Positions 32,925-43,389 of a stretch of DNA of 64,000 nucleotides are shown here, piece by piece. Positions within the stretch are counted from its first letter, which is position 1, and every line of letters begins with the position of its first letter. Source of the stretch: Pseudoips prasinana (Eukaryota; Arthropoda; Insecta; Lepidoptera; Nolidae); NCBI GenBank assembly GCA_951640165.1, contig OX621245.1, forward strand, positions 25,660,330 to 25,724,329, in the 5' to 3' direction. The translations under genes were made by a program, and so were the position numbers. The notes under the pieces are model-generated. The model was given only the letters and a program-made list of their open reading frames with translations. It was not told the DNA's origin and ran no database searches.

Positions 32925-33765
32925 GGTTCTTAAACAATTTAAGAACAATAAGGCTCCCGGTGATAACAGAGTTACAATAGAGCTTTTAAGGCGGATGGTA
33001 TACCAATCCTACGAGCTTTTCAGAAGGTATTTAACTTCGTCATACTGAAAAGTCAAACGTCACAAGGATGGCACATATTGGTGTGGTAGTGCTTTCTTCA
33101 ATAAGGGCGATACAGATAACAGACCCATCACGTTACTGAGCCATGTTTACAAGTTGTTTTCGAGAGTCATTACGAATCGTTCACGCACAGGTTTGACGTC
33201 AACCACCCTACTGAACAAGCCGGTCGCCGAAAATGCTTTAGTACCATATACCACATACATACGCAGCGGCAAGTTATTCAGAAGACCGAGGATATATCCA
33301 GCCATTATGCTTAGCGTTTGATTGAATCGAAACCTGGATGTACTGTGATCTTTCCAAAATTCCAAATTAACTACCGGTATGTCGAGGTGTTAAAGTGTTT
33401 GTATGAGAACTCGCAACCTATACGATTGCAGCGAGGCGTGAGACAGGGGGATATAACATCTCCGTCTCCAGAAGTATTCATCGCTGCATTGGAAGATGTC
33501 TTTAAGCTCCTTGACTGAAAGGCTTTGGCATCAATCTCAATGGCGAATACATCCCTCACCTTTGTAATCATGGCTGAAACATTGAAATACCTCGGTACAA
33601 TGCTCGAAGACTTCAGCAGGGTCTCTCTACTAGTGGTTCTCAAAATGAACATGGATAAGACGAATATCATGTTGAACATTCAGCTTGCACCCATTCCAGT
33701 TAAGGTAAGGGACTCTGCACTCGAGGTTGTGGAGAGCTATACCTAGGACAGATCACCCCACTAGG
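32925..33765 (+). pseudogene. RTE-type LINE reverse transcriptase, decayed 5' part
   Basis: Translated fragments in shifting frames match the RTE-like endonuclease/reverse transcriptase family of Lepidoptera: NNKAPGDNRVTIELL, then NRPITLLSHVYKLFSRVI, IDYRY-like NYRYVEVLKCLYEN, then RLQRGVRQGDITSP with FIAALEDVFKLLD, and AETLKYLGTMLEDFSR with LKMNMDKTNIM. The FADD catalytic motif region is lost. Several frameshifts and stops break it, so it cannot encode a working enzyme. The endonuclease domain is absent. Similarity stops near 33765, where an R1-like segment begins. The RTE reading resumes at about 34690. Confidence 0.8.
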
Positions 33766-33769
33766 GAGG

Positions 33770-34640
33770 CGGTCCAACGCGGTGGTTTTCACCGAAATCT
33801 GCGTGCGCCAAGAGAACGGGAGGGCGCCAGAAGAAACGTTCATTGAGTACCGACGGGATGACTACCTGCACGAATTAGTGCACTGGCGCGCATGGCTAGA
33901 GTTACGCCTAAACGCGCGCCAGCATGACGTCGGTTCCACCCTACCTCACCTCAAGGCCTGGGTGGAAAGGAGTCTGCCCAACACACTCTCGTTGAGTGAC
34001 CGGCCCGGGTGGCCAAAAGGCGACTCAAGATCTCAATCGGACGGGATCTGTCCCTGCCGGCAATCGTAGGGGCAATGCTGGTGGGTGACTCTTCTTAATT
34101 GCACGCCGTGGTCTCCTTTTATGAGGCAGTCATGTTCCAAAAGGAGGCCGCCGAGCGCGAACGGGAGAGATCGCAGACGCAGGAGGCGTCGGGGTGGCGG
34201 CTGCAACCGGTAGCCCAACTCCCCCTCGGAGCCGCGGCGGCAGTAAGAGTCAATGTTACCAGCTAAAAGAAGACAGCGATCTGTTTATGGCGCAGTCGCT
34301 GTGCCAGACTGGCAGAAGTCGGCAAATAGCGAGGACAATCCAGAGCCCTCTCAGGGTACGTGTGGGACCATCATACCATCTGGAACTTTTCGCATAAGGG
34401 GTGCACCGGAGCAACATACACGCGTTCCCGCGGCTCCCCCATCAGGCGCCAAGAGAAGCCCACGGCAGGTAGGTTTAGTCAGTGCGAGTCTGACGCATCC
34501 ATCCGTAAACATTTTTGCGGATGGCATACGTAGGCATTCGACCTGCCTTATCAAAAAAAGGGTAAGAGGTCCACTTCGAGTAGGAGATCAATTGTAGAAT
34601 CTAACTTGCCTGGGCAGCGTTCGGAGCTAAGCTTCTGGTC
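33770..34640 (+). pseudogene. R1-clade-like LINE 3' end inserted in the RTE remnant
   Basis: A GC-rich segment differs in composition from its surroundings. A reading frame near 34030-34200 gives DLSLPAIVGAML, VVSFYEAVMFQ and KEAAERERE, resembling the C-terminal tail of R1-type ORF2 proteins. A 3' UTR with CCCACGGCAGGTAGGTTTAG and a short A run (34553-34560) follow. The 3' UTR recurs at 36745-36882 and the C-terminal part, reversed, at 43155-43385. Broken frames show it is dead. The R1 assignment is an inference from the tail motif only. Confidence 0.5.
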
Positions 34641-34689
34641 CCAAATACCAATCAAAAGTCTTCGATTAGTATGTGTTGCCTCTGATTAA

Positions 34690-35250
34690 TTAGGGAACCA
34701 AGACGTAGCCGCTCACTACGGGGCTAATAAAACGGCTCATGGTCACCCAAAGAGCAATGGAGTACGCCATGTTCGGATTTTCCCTCCGAGATCAAATCAC
34801 AAATCTCAAGATCCGACCAAGAGAGGCAAATCATAAAAACCGACATAGCTTGAATAATTGCCAAGCAAACGTGGCATGGAGTACGCCATGTTCGGAGTTT
34901 CCCTCCGAGATCAAATCACAAATCTCAAGATCCAACCAAGAGAGGCAAATCATTAAAACCGACATAGCTTGAATAATTGCCAAGCAAACGTGGCGGTGGG
35001 CAGGGTACATAGCTTGCAGAATCTACGGCCGCTGGGGCAGAAAGTTTCTCAAGTGGCGACCATGAACCGGAAAACGCAGCGTGGGGCCGCCAACAAGATG
35101 GACCGATGATCTTGCGAGGTTCGATGACAGCCGCTGGATGCGGGCAAGGCAGGATCTGCAGTTGTGGAGTATCTTTGTGAAACAATGGACTTTTCCCAGC
35201 AGTACCTTCGGCTGATATGATGATAATGGTGAGGGTTATGATGATGATGC
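34690..35250 (+). pseudogene. RTE-type LINE, C-terminal remnant
   Basis: The continuation of the RTE element at 32925. Fragments read TGLIKRLMVTQRAMEYAMFG, SLRDQITNLKI, then PPTRWTDDLARF with SRWMRARQDLQLW and FVKQWTF, all typical of the family C terminus. The stop is followed by GATGATGAT-rich sequence, the usual RTE-like short microsatellite tail. A 119-bp tandem duplication (34757-34994) inside shifts the frame because 119 is not a multiple of three. Non-functional. Confidence 0.78.
34757..34994 (+). repeat. 119-bp tandem duplication inside the RTE remnant
   Basis: ATGGAGTACGCCATGTTCGG starts at 34757 and again at 34876. The matching ends CCAAGCAAACGTGGC are at 34861 and 34980. The copies differ at only a few positions, so the duplication is much younger than the decay of the LINE. 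Confidence 0.9.
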
Positions 35251-35344
35251 ATCTATTCAATAACAGTGTACGCCACCACGTCTCCGCGGTTTAACTTTAA
35301 CAGAATGAAAATCAAATTCTTTGTTATAATATAATTATGTCCTC

Positions 35345-35680
35345 CTAGCCGAATTTCGGCCCCAGCGGCCAGTCTCCATTGAGACTGGCCTCCATTGGGA
35401 CATACCACAAGTGTGTGTGCAAACACAGGGGCACTATCTATTCCATCACTCTCATTATCCGATGGGACGACTAGCGGAACGAGCGTACAGGATCGACGGC
35501 TTTACGTGCTCTCCGAGGCATGAGACTATAATACCGCCAACTCCCAGACTTCGGGCTGACACTAAGAAATTTTTCTTTTTACGCAAAAATCCCATAGACA
35601 CTTTTGGCCCCACCCGAGATTTGAACCCAGGACCTCGTTATTTACGTTTAAAGACGCTACCAGTAGACCAACGAAGCGTA
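35345..35680 (-). mobile_element. SINE F, antisense
   Basis: On the minus strand: GTTGGTCTACTGGTAGCG, B box GGGTTCAAATC, and a body sharing the complement of GACGGCTTTACGTGCTCTCC with the copy at 12300. The following stretch 35690-35930 shows nothing I recognise. Confidence 0.65.
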
Positions 35681-36744
35681 ACACATACTTTAAAAAAAGA
35701 ACTGCTAAATTGCTTTTACTTAATTCTGTAGTACCTACCGAGTTCCAAATTAAAAGAAATTATGACAATAAACAAGAACAGACACGAAAAAATAATATTA
35801 CAGTGTTTAGCGACAAGCAAAATTGAACTTTAAAATAATAAATTCCAAATTATTGCGAGTAGATGTCACGCGCGGTGGTGTTTATGCAATTACCAAACCA
35901 ATTTCGATGCGAAAGAGTGCATATTACAATGTCTTGGCTGGAATGGCTTACCCTGTTACAGTGTTACAGGGTATGAAAGGGTAACCCTTTCGGAAGCGGT
36001 TCATTACACCCGTTCGAAGGTGTAACTCGTATCATAGGGTTTATTTTTTAAGCGCTTAAAAATACCCGTTCAAAAACCCGTTCAACGAGTATCCGGACGG
36101 TCCCTGCTTTTATCGAACGTACAAATCTTTGAACTGCGAACCCACACGGAAAGTCTTGAACACATTACTGAATTACAACTTCAAGATCGTTTTACGGAAA
36201 ACACCAAAGTTTTAGGAACAATGTTATCCTTAATTTGTTAAGGCATTTACACACTTGATTTATTCATATTAACACACTTCAACATACGCTTCGTATCGGT
36301 AATTGGTGAGTTTTCGTGTTGGTCGTTTTATTTAAACTCTTCGGTGATTATACTGCTAATGTATTGTTTACGCCAGCTTATTTGTGGGCGATTAAAAATA
36401 CAACACATACGAGGTAATTCTGTCTGTGATTTAACAGGATTATGTAAGTATATTTCATTTGTATCTTGCTTGCAGAAGCTATCACTAGAAGTAGAGTTTG
36501 TAGATTTAACATTAGTAGCGCTAGGGAGAAAACTTTCGGCTGATATGATGACGACGATGATGAGATAGTACATTAGATTAGTTGTATAACATCGTACTGC
36601 AGGTTACTCTGAAGGTCCTCTCATTTAATTCGGAGAACATTTGTCTGTTCAAACACAAACGAAACAAGTCCTATCGACAGTACTTATTCACCCACAGCTA
36701 TTCGGAGTTCGACAGAGAGATGTACTGTAGTGCAGACTGTTCCC

Positions 36745-36882
36745 GTGGCTCCTCCCATCAGGTGCCATGAGAAGCCCACGGCAGGTAGGTTTAGTCGGTG
36801 CGAGTCCGACATACCCACTCGCAGACACTTTTTACGGGTGGCAAGCGTAGGCATTCTCCTGCCTTATAAAAAAAAGGTGTAC
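36745..36882 (+). mobile_element. R1-like LINE 3'-UTR, second copy
   Basis: GTGGCTCCTCCCATCAGGTG, AGAAGCCCACGGCAGGTAGG and TTTAGTCGGTGCGAGTCCGA, with an A-run at 36868-36875, parallel 34428-34565 closely. Only the 3' end is present. No feature was recognised from 36120 to 36740 or from 36890 to 37260. Confidence 0.6.
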
Positions 36883-37267
36883 CTTAAGGGTATATTCAAA
36901 TTATAATTCAAAATTGATTTGTACATACACATAATAAGGTTGTCACCAAAGTAATTGCTTTCAGTGCCCTTATTAAGTTGAGCTCGGTTCAATGAACTAT
37001 GTAATACGTTTAAATTTCATATTAAAGTACAGTTGTCGCGAAGTCGTATACACATGCACTATGACAATCACCCTTATTGCCTACGTATTAGAGACGCTGT
37101 CAAGGTCAAAGTGATACCAATCACGTGCCGTCATTTGTACGTTTCGTTAGACATTAATTGGCATGTTACGTCCATGTCCAGTTTAAAAGAAATTAAAATA
37201 CAATCAGATGAGCTTCTTGCTCGTTTGTCTTGCGATTACAGAAAAAAAAACTAAAGAAAACTCAGTA

Positions 37268-38174
37268 CAGTCCCGCAAACTTATCTGACCCGGTGGCAGC
37301 GTCGCTGTTATCGCATTTAGTGTTGCTAGTAAATATTTTTTGCAATAAAGTGGGTAAAAATAATATGCACATTGTAACGTAAATGTTACTTCACTAAAAA
37401 GCAAACAAATACTGTCATTACTAATCTTTATATTTTGATACAATAATTATGATCATTTACATAAAATGTATGCTAAGTGTTCTCTAACGGAGATACTCCA
37501 GGTATTATTATGTAACCGGAATGGTTTAATTCAGAAGTCATTTCATCATCTTCATTATCGGAATCACTGCTTTCACTTTCACTACCTAAATGAATGATGA
37601 AAGGCTCGTCTAAGTATCCATCCCTTTTTCGATACACATTTTCAATATTTTTGTACATTATTGCAATTCTTTTGCCATTCATTGACTATTATTTTATCAA
37701 AAGCTTCTGCAATGAATGATAGGATTTCAGAATTCTATCTACCATGCTCTTTTTCTTTCACAAGTTTTCTTACACATCACTCCCGGACACCTACAAAGGA
37801 AACAGCAAAAATTAAATAAATAATAAATATTTTAAAAGATATATTTGAATTTAAAGTGCGAGGGGGAGTTTCGTATTTTTTCAGAAGCTGACAACACTAA
37901 CCTGTAGCAGCAGCTACGCGTTCATACAAGTTATTGAAGTGTATAATTGGTGCCTGAAGGCGTTTTTCTTCCATAATATAATTCAATACTTGTAATATTA
38001 CGTTCCTCGCATCACTTTTTAAAGCTTTCGGCATTTTGCATAATTAAAAACCACAAAAAGAAAAATAAATACGCGCAACAAACAATCAATGGCAGGAATG
38101 TCATGGATTGACATTTCAAACTGGCGTCGTTAGTTCTACTTTTGGCCACCGGGCCAGAAAAGTTTGTAGCACTA
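37268..38174 (-). mobile_element. Internally deleted Tc1-like transposon, 907 bp
   Basis: Flanked by TA (37266-37267 and 38175-38176). The ends are inverted: left CAGTCCCGCAAACTTATCTG then ACCCGGTGGC, right reversed TAGTGCTACAAACTTTTCTG then GCCCGGTGGC. Inside lie the two extremes of a transposase gene with its centre missing. A classic non-autonomous deletion derivative. Confidence 0.78.
37473..38033 (-). pseudogene. Transposase remnant: N-terminal exon, intron, C-terminal tail
   Basis: Minus strand. An opening frame starts at the ATG at 38033 and encodes MPKALKSDARNVILQVLNY, then EEKRLQAPIIHFNNLYERVAAATG, the DNA-binding start of a Tc1-like transposase family common in insects. At 37902/37901 the frame meets a good splice donor (CAG|GTTAGT). 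An acceptor TTTGTAG follows at 37791, giving a 111-bp intron. The next exon begins in a decayed HTH continuation (LVKEKEHG in one frame). The DDE catalytic core is deleted. A 69-codon frame (37682-37473) then preserves the acidic C terminus (NIENVYRKRDGYLDEPF, an S/D/E-rich stretch, then SPLENT). The protein cannot be catalytic. Confidence 0.65.
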
Positions 38175-38195
38175 TATAGGTAATGAGAATGTGTA

Positions 38196-38460
38196 TAAAT
38201 AAATAAAAAAGGCTTTTATTCACGTAGACTTTAAAAAAGCGCTTGTAAATAGTCAGAACATGTTTGTAGTAATACAGTATTATTTCTAGTTGCATATTAC
38301 AGATATTTAGGTACACTGAATGTTAAAACATTTATACAATTTATTTTATAATAGTAGTGATATTTAGCTAGCTTGTATTAAGTTATTGTCAAGGAGATTA
38401 TGTTTAGGTTTAATGATTGAAAATATTTTACTACATATTGTCTGAATGTTTCTGTCTCTA
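38196..38460 (-). mobile_element. 5'-truncated LINE, 3'-UTR only (third copy)
   Basis: The reverse complement of the 3247-3527 family, with AATAAAAGCCTTTTTTATTT at the 3' end and AAAAGCGCTTGTAAATAGTC on the plus strand. It lies 22 bp from the deleted Tc1-like element. No feature was recognised from 38470 to 38780. Confidence 0.65.
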
Positions 38461-38846
38461 TTAAGTAATGAATTCTGTATTCTTATTATAACGGACCTTG
38501 TGTTTAAAACGACGGTCGCGCTTTAATGCTACCACCGGATCCACTATATTTAAAGATATCATCTTATTCTGTATGCTTTTGTTACTATATCTATGTTATA
38601 ACAACTTGAAAAGCAAGTAAGCAGGATAGGGCCTGGCCAAAAACAAGATAAAAGAAAACGTTATCTATTTACATTATTGCTCATATAATTGTTACATTAT
38701 AATGAATAAAGAAAATACCAGGGTTCCATCCAATATTCTGACGATTTTATTCCTGTAACGTTTTAATTATAAAAACAAATTATAATCAACATCAGCATGT
38801 CAGCCAAGGTACATGCACTGCTGTACAAAAGCCTCCCCAAAGATTT

Positions 38847-40932
38847 TTTTTTTTTAATCGGGGCTAGTCCCTCCCTCTTACCCACCACTGCAACTACTCT
38901 CACTGTAAGCCAGGATCAACAGTGGCACACAATGAAATGACACTGAGCGGTGAAGCTCCGGCATGTCCCGGGGAATCGCTTTAACTGTCTTGGATCCCGC
39001 AACGAATTTAATCAGAAACAGAAAAAAGGAGGAGTTAGAAAATGAATAGTTCCACTTCCCTCCAGAGCAAAGCGGGAGACAGAATGATGTAAAGAGGCTA
39101 TAGCCTCATAAAATAAGAGATTTGCAACTAGAGAAGCCAGCTGCAAAAGCACCGAGGAACAATTTAAGGGTCCTAAGTGAGCTGTTATATTTGATTCCAA
39201 TAGTAGGTATGGCAAAAGCGCTTAAACGCACGGAAGTTGTTCCTTGTTGCTACAAGATCCGTATAATAAACTACTCCAGATATTGGTTGCAAGCTGTTTA
39301 ACATAATATCACGCTGATTTTGCCAGAGATCACACTCCCACAGGATGTGGTGAGCAGTTTGTTCATATTCGTTACTGAAAGTTGAGCACAGACAGATTGG
39401 TGAAGATACTAATTTGAAACTATACAATTTACTTTTAAAATTGCCGTGTCCGGTAAGAAATTATGCAACACAATGGTCTATGATTAGCCAAGTTTTATTT
39501 AACCGTTCGCGTACGTCCGGAAAGGTAGAGGTATTCCATCTACATTGCCATTCATTTAGTAGTTCGTTATTTAAGTCAGCTATTGGCATAAATAGCCTGG
39601 TTATTTTCGTATGGTCGCGTAATGATAAGAAATCATTTTCTAAATTATCGCGCGTAGAATAATACATCGCTGCTCGTCTTTGAACTTCAAGATCAACCGG
39701 AAGTACACCCGCTAGGACAGGTAGGGCCTCTGTGCTTACTGTTCTATAGGCTTTACACAGAAATATCAACGCCAACCTCTGGCTTTGTAGTAATTTACCG
39801 CGAGCAGCTCCGATGGTAGCCCTATCAGCCCACACAGGCGAGCCGTAGCATATACACCCAAGATAGGTTGCCCCGTAAATGATTTTTAGAGTATTAAAAG
39901 AGAGGCCCCAGGTTACCCTCGATATCCTTGTGAGTGCAAAAAAGTTTCGCTTAGCTTTTTCCCCAACTGATTTAATATGTTCTATAAACGAGAAATTCTT
40001 TTCTAAAACTAAACCCAAATAACATGTTGATATCTTGCGTTTTACAGTAACATTATTAAGTTTTACGCTCGGGGGAGATTTTAGTTCACCTTTAAGAAGG
40101 AGTTGGTAGGTTTTATGAGGAGCAAATGTAAGGCGATTTCTTTTACCCCATTCACTTATCATACTTAAGCAAGTTTGAGCCAGATTTTCCAACTCTCTCC
40201 TGGAGTTACCCTGTATAAGTAAGAGACCATCGTCGGCATATGCCGTTAGAGAGCAGCGTGATGGCAAGGGTAATGTCAAGAAGTCATCAAAACCCAAGTT
40301 CCAGAGATACGGCGCGAGCTCTGAGCCCTGGGGGCAACCCATGGTTAACGATTTAGTGACTCTGTAGTGACCAAGCTTAAGAGTTGCAGAGCCATGTACA
40401 AAATAAGATGTGATTATCGAATATATATTACTGTAACAACCGCGTAACTTAAGATTTTGTAACAAAATTGGCCACCAAGTATTTTCAAACGCCCCTGAAA
40501 TATCTAGGAATATGGCCAAAACGTATTTACATTCGGACGATTACAGCTTTCCTCACTGAGATAGCTGCGTCCACTGTCGATTTACCCGCAGTAAAACCAA
40601 ATTGATTTCCGTGAAATTTTGGTCCTCCCGGTAGCAATCGCGGTACGATAAGTCGTTCTAGAAGCTTGCCTAAGGAAGGTAGTAACGTTATTGGTCGATA
40701 TGACTTAGGGTCTTCAGGCAGTTTATCGCCATTTTTTGGTATAATACGAATAAAACCGCTGCTCCAAGTACGCGGAAAAGTCCCTTCAGATATGCAACGA
40801 TTAAAAACTTTTAGTATTGAATCACCGGATTGTTTTGTGGCTTCTATTATCATTTTGTTGGATATTTTATCTTCACCTGAAGCTTTGTTAACAGGTAGCG
40901 ATTTCACAGTATTCATAAACTCAAAGAATGGG
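38847..40932 (-). mobile_element. 5'-truncated R1-clade LINE in repeat G
   Basis: A minus-strand non-LTR retrotransposon. The ORF2 remnant (below) is followed by about 330 bp of 3' UTR and a 13-base poly(A) (T run at about 38846-38858). The 5' end stops abruptly near 40932 inside the fingers region. Both outer flanks are repeat G: 38790-38845 on one side and 40935-40975 (ATATGCCATAATCGCTACGC) on the other, so it split a pre-existing repeat. Confidence 0.8.
39185..40916 (-). pseudogene. R1-clade LINE ORF2: reverse transcriptase and C-terminal zinc finger
   Basis: The reverse transcriptase would copy element RNA at a nicked target site. In order: fingers motifs (NKASGEDKISNKM, SYRPITLLPSLGKLLERL, GNQFGFTAGKSTVDAA), then FLDISGAFENTWWPILLQNL, GCPQGSELAPYLWN, and the catalytic YADD in LTAYADDGLLL. 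The GAF-N-WW and GCPQGS forms are typical of the R1 clade. A thumb region follows, then LTGHGNFKSKLYSF and a CCHC-like finger (ICLCSTF to HHILWEC). Two lesions are visible: a frameshift near 40530-40545 between the fingers and the palm, and an in-frame TAA at 39461-39463 where a Gln codon would fit before FLTGHG. The endonuclease and ORF1 are missing. Otherwise it is well preserved, so inactivation is fairly recent. Confidence 0.88.
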
Positions 40933-41049
40933 GGGATATGCCATAATCGCTACGCTTGGCAGACAGGTAGGCATAATGCTTTAGTAATGCATCTTAAATT
41001 GAATTATATTTTACTTGAGCAAATATAAGTCTCGATCCAATAATCTACT

Positions 41050-41855
41050 TGTACAGACACCAGCATATCCAACTACCCCAATCTGTCAAAAGAGAAGAAA
41101 ATGACTCCATACATTCCTGGGCCCAAGTGTTAACTGAATCAAACTAGCCTTATTTGTGAGAGGATATAATAACAAGACCTCACTGAAATTTTGGTGAAAT
41201 TTGGCTATCCAGGAATCAAGTTATATGAAGTATAGTAAAAGTGAGGTTAAATTATAACATTGTAGTTTTTTACAAAATATTTTTGAATGGCTTCGGTTGT
41301 GTTATGGTTTTATGCATGGAGAGTGTGACATGTCGAAGATCTGGCACGTTTGGATCCCCCGCGCCCCGTGCAGTCACTACAGTCGAAGAAAACCACAAAT
41401 AAAACATGGAAAATACGTGCGCACTTAAACCGAAAGACGACGAACGAGTGACAGTCAAAGAGTATGTAAAGGCTGTCAGGCAGAGAAGTGTTGCCGGAAT
41501 AAAAATTAAAGGAATACAATCCGCTATGAATCGATTCCACGAAAAATACTTGTCACTCGATTTTCAAACATATTCTGAGATTTTACCGATTTATTCTTAA
41601 TCAATTGCGAGTAATTCATCATTATTTTATCGATTATTTTGTTTCATAACTGAATTTAAGTTTTCTCGCTTCCTAGATAGAAACATGATACCATATTTTG
41701 TGACTTCCTTAAGAAAAATATAACGGTTTTTTTAATTCCCATTTCAACTAGTTAACTGCTGGGCCCAGAAGTTTCCTTCTCCTTTCTTTTATAGATTTTC
41801 AACTTTATCACAAAAGCATAATAAGGTTCACTTTCAATTGCGGAAAGTCAGTACC
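41050..41855. mobile_element. M1 MITE split by a ~0.7-kb insertion
   Basis: The left M1 arm (TGTACAGACACCAGCATATC to ATCTGTCAAA) ends at about 41090. The M1 middle resumes at about 41783 (TTTCTTTTATAG, then ATTTTCAACTTTATCACAAA) and runs to 41855. The right arm is mostly lost. The M1 sequence joins up exactly across the gap, with no obvious target duplication. Confidence 0.7.
41091..41782. mobile_element. Unassigned insertion with imperfect inverted ends
   Basis: Near both ends the blocks GAGAAGRAA, CTGGGCCCA and GTTAACT occur in inverted order (left 41092-41141, right 41747-41782), which suggests a DNA transposon. A 64-codon frame at 41406-41600 (MENTCALKPKDDERVTVKEY start) has no domain I recognise. 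Superfamily unknown. Confidence 0.5.
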
Positions 41856-41892
41856 AAGAATTACATTATCTTTAGTTAATTTGTAATACTAT

Positions 41893-41962
41893 TCATGCTC
41901 CGACTATTTCCAAGCGCTTTTAAAGTCTATGTGAATGAAAACCGTTTTATTTTATTTATTTA
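41893..41962 (+). mobile_element. Short LINE 3'-tail copy
   Basis: CTCCGACTATTTCCAAGCGC, TTTTAAAGTCTATGTGAATG, then an ATTTTATTTATTT tail. It matches the end of the 3247 family. From 42240 to 42880 I see only unassigned DNA; a repeat G piece is at 42110-42240. Confidence 0.55.
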
Positions 41963-42894
41963 TTTTATTCTAAATTTTAAAATAATAAGTTGTCTTAGAT
42001 CATTTCTCCTAGGTATAAACATGGTTGATATGCAATTTTCACTGATATTATAGACATATCATTGCTGAAATAATATATAATTACCCTGGCAAATTTAGAT
42101 CGCCGTCCCATCATCATCATATCAGCCTAAAGACGTCCTCAACTTGCCAAAGGCCTCCCCAAAGATCTCAACGATTGGCCGGTATTCCGCTACCCGCATT
42201 CAGCGGCTTTAAGAGACCCTCATAAGATCATGGGTTCAACTTGTGGGGGCACACAAAACATTAAAGTTTTAGCTAAAACTATGAAATATGAACCCTAACA
42301 TTATCTGGACATATTATGTGGAACACATTAATTCATTATATTATTCAAGGCCTTCCATTTCAAGCTATATTATGCCAACTTCTCATAATTCTAGTTAATT
42401 TCCATATAAATGTGGGAATGAAAATGACAAAGGCTTGGCTGAAAATGTACCTACTTTATTTGTAGACAACGAACGAATATGAATATTATGAGCCTAAGCA
42501 CACACGATTTTCACTTTTAGTATCGGCGACCGTGATACTTTTGTTTTACGACGCCGCCCCCACTCTTGCGTTTTCCTTTATCGCGGGTATGATTTACATA
42601 CTACCTACATAATATTATGTTACACGTGGACGTCACAGCTACACCTCTCTTTGGTAGTGATATCCTTTGTGGAGACACATCGCCTGCGGTAAAACGGTGG
42701 GTTAACTTAACCACAACCAATTAACCTCAGTTTGTGACATGGGTAGATGGAAGGTCTACTGGTCACGACAAAGGGTCAGAGATAAAGCACGGGATAGGCA
42801 ACATTACCTACTCGCTGTGCGTGAAGTGGGGCTGTACCATCACCAACTGAATCTATGACGCTATAATATCATCCCAGATGGTATAAATAAATAA

Positions 42895-43155
42895 GTCTGA
42901 ATGGGACAAGACTCGTATCTACATGTGCGACACTTTCTATTCCATCACTCTAATAGTGATATGGTGGGAGAGCTAACACACAACCGGAAACAGGTCAGGT
43001 ACACGACCGGAAGTTTGTGCTCTCCGAGGCACGGGGACGTAATACCGCCTAGTCCTAGACTGCTGGCTGATAATTTCTAAGAGAAATATCCTAAATGTAC
43101 ATTTCTGGACCGTCCCCGGACTTTATCCCATTATCTACCATAAAAAACGTAACCG
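42895..43155 (-). mobile_element. SINE F, strongly diverged, antisense
   Basis: It shares TGTGCTCTCCGAGGCACGGG, GTAATACCGCC and CATCACTCT-type blocks with 12300 and 35345, but the tRNA-like head is degraded. Confidence 0.5.
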
Positions 43156-43385
43156 TTAGCCGGGGGAGTTGGCCTACCAGCTGCCGCCGTCGTCGTCCCG
43201 ATGCCTCCTCCGTTTGTGAGCAGGATCGGCTCTCATTGGATCCCGCTCGGCGCCCTCCCTATGGAGTATAATTGCCTCACACAAACACACCACGGCGTCC
43301 CATTTGGTGACCCGTCAGCATCTGATCCAGGACTCGTCTCGGCTTCTCAGACTGGGCCCGTAATTATGAGCTTCTTACTATACAA
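43155..43385 (-). pseudogene. R1-like ORF2 C-terminal fragment, antisense
   Basis: The reverse complement parallels 34070-34215: ATGCTGACGGGTCACC, GACGCCGTGGTGTG, GGGCGCCGAGCGGGA and a GGAGGAGGCATCGGGACGAC block. The frames are broken. High GC marks it as a foreign insert in AT-rich DNA. Confidence 0.5.
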
Positions 43386-43389
43386 CTAG

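Larger units (their letters stand above)
30414..36106. mobile_element. hAT-like composite element, 5.7 kb, with 8-bp target duplication
   Basis: CTTTTATC occurs immediately outside both ends (30406-30413 and 36107-36114). The ends are inverted: left CAGGGACCGGACAACCCCG, right (reverse complement) CAGGGACCGTCCGGATACTCG. An 8-bp duplication and CAGGG-type ends are characteristic of hAT transposons. No hAT transposase is visible. The interior holds other repeats (SINE A, repeat I, RTE and R1 pieces, SINE F), so the original element was probably a short non-autonomous one that absorbed later insertions. Confidence 0.65.
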
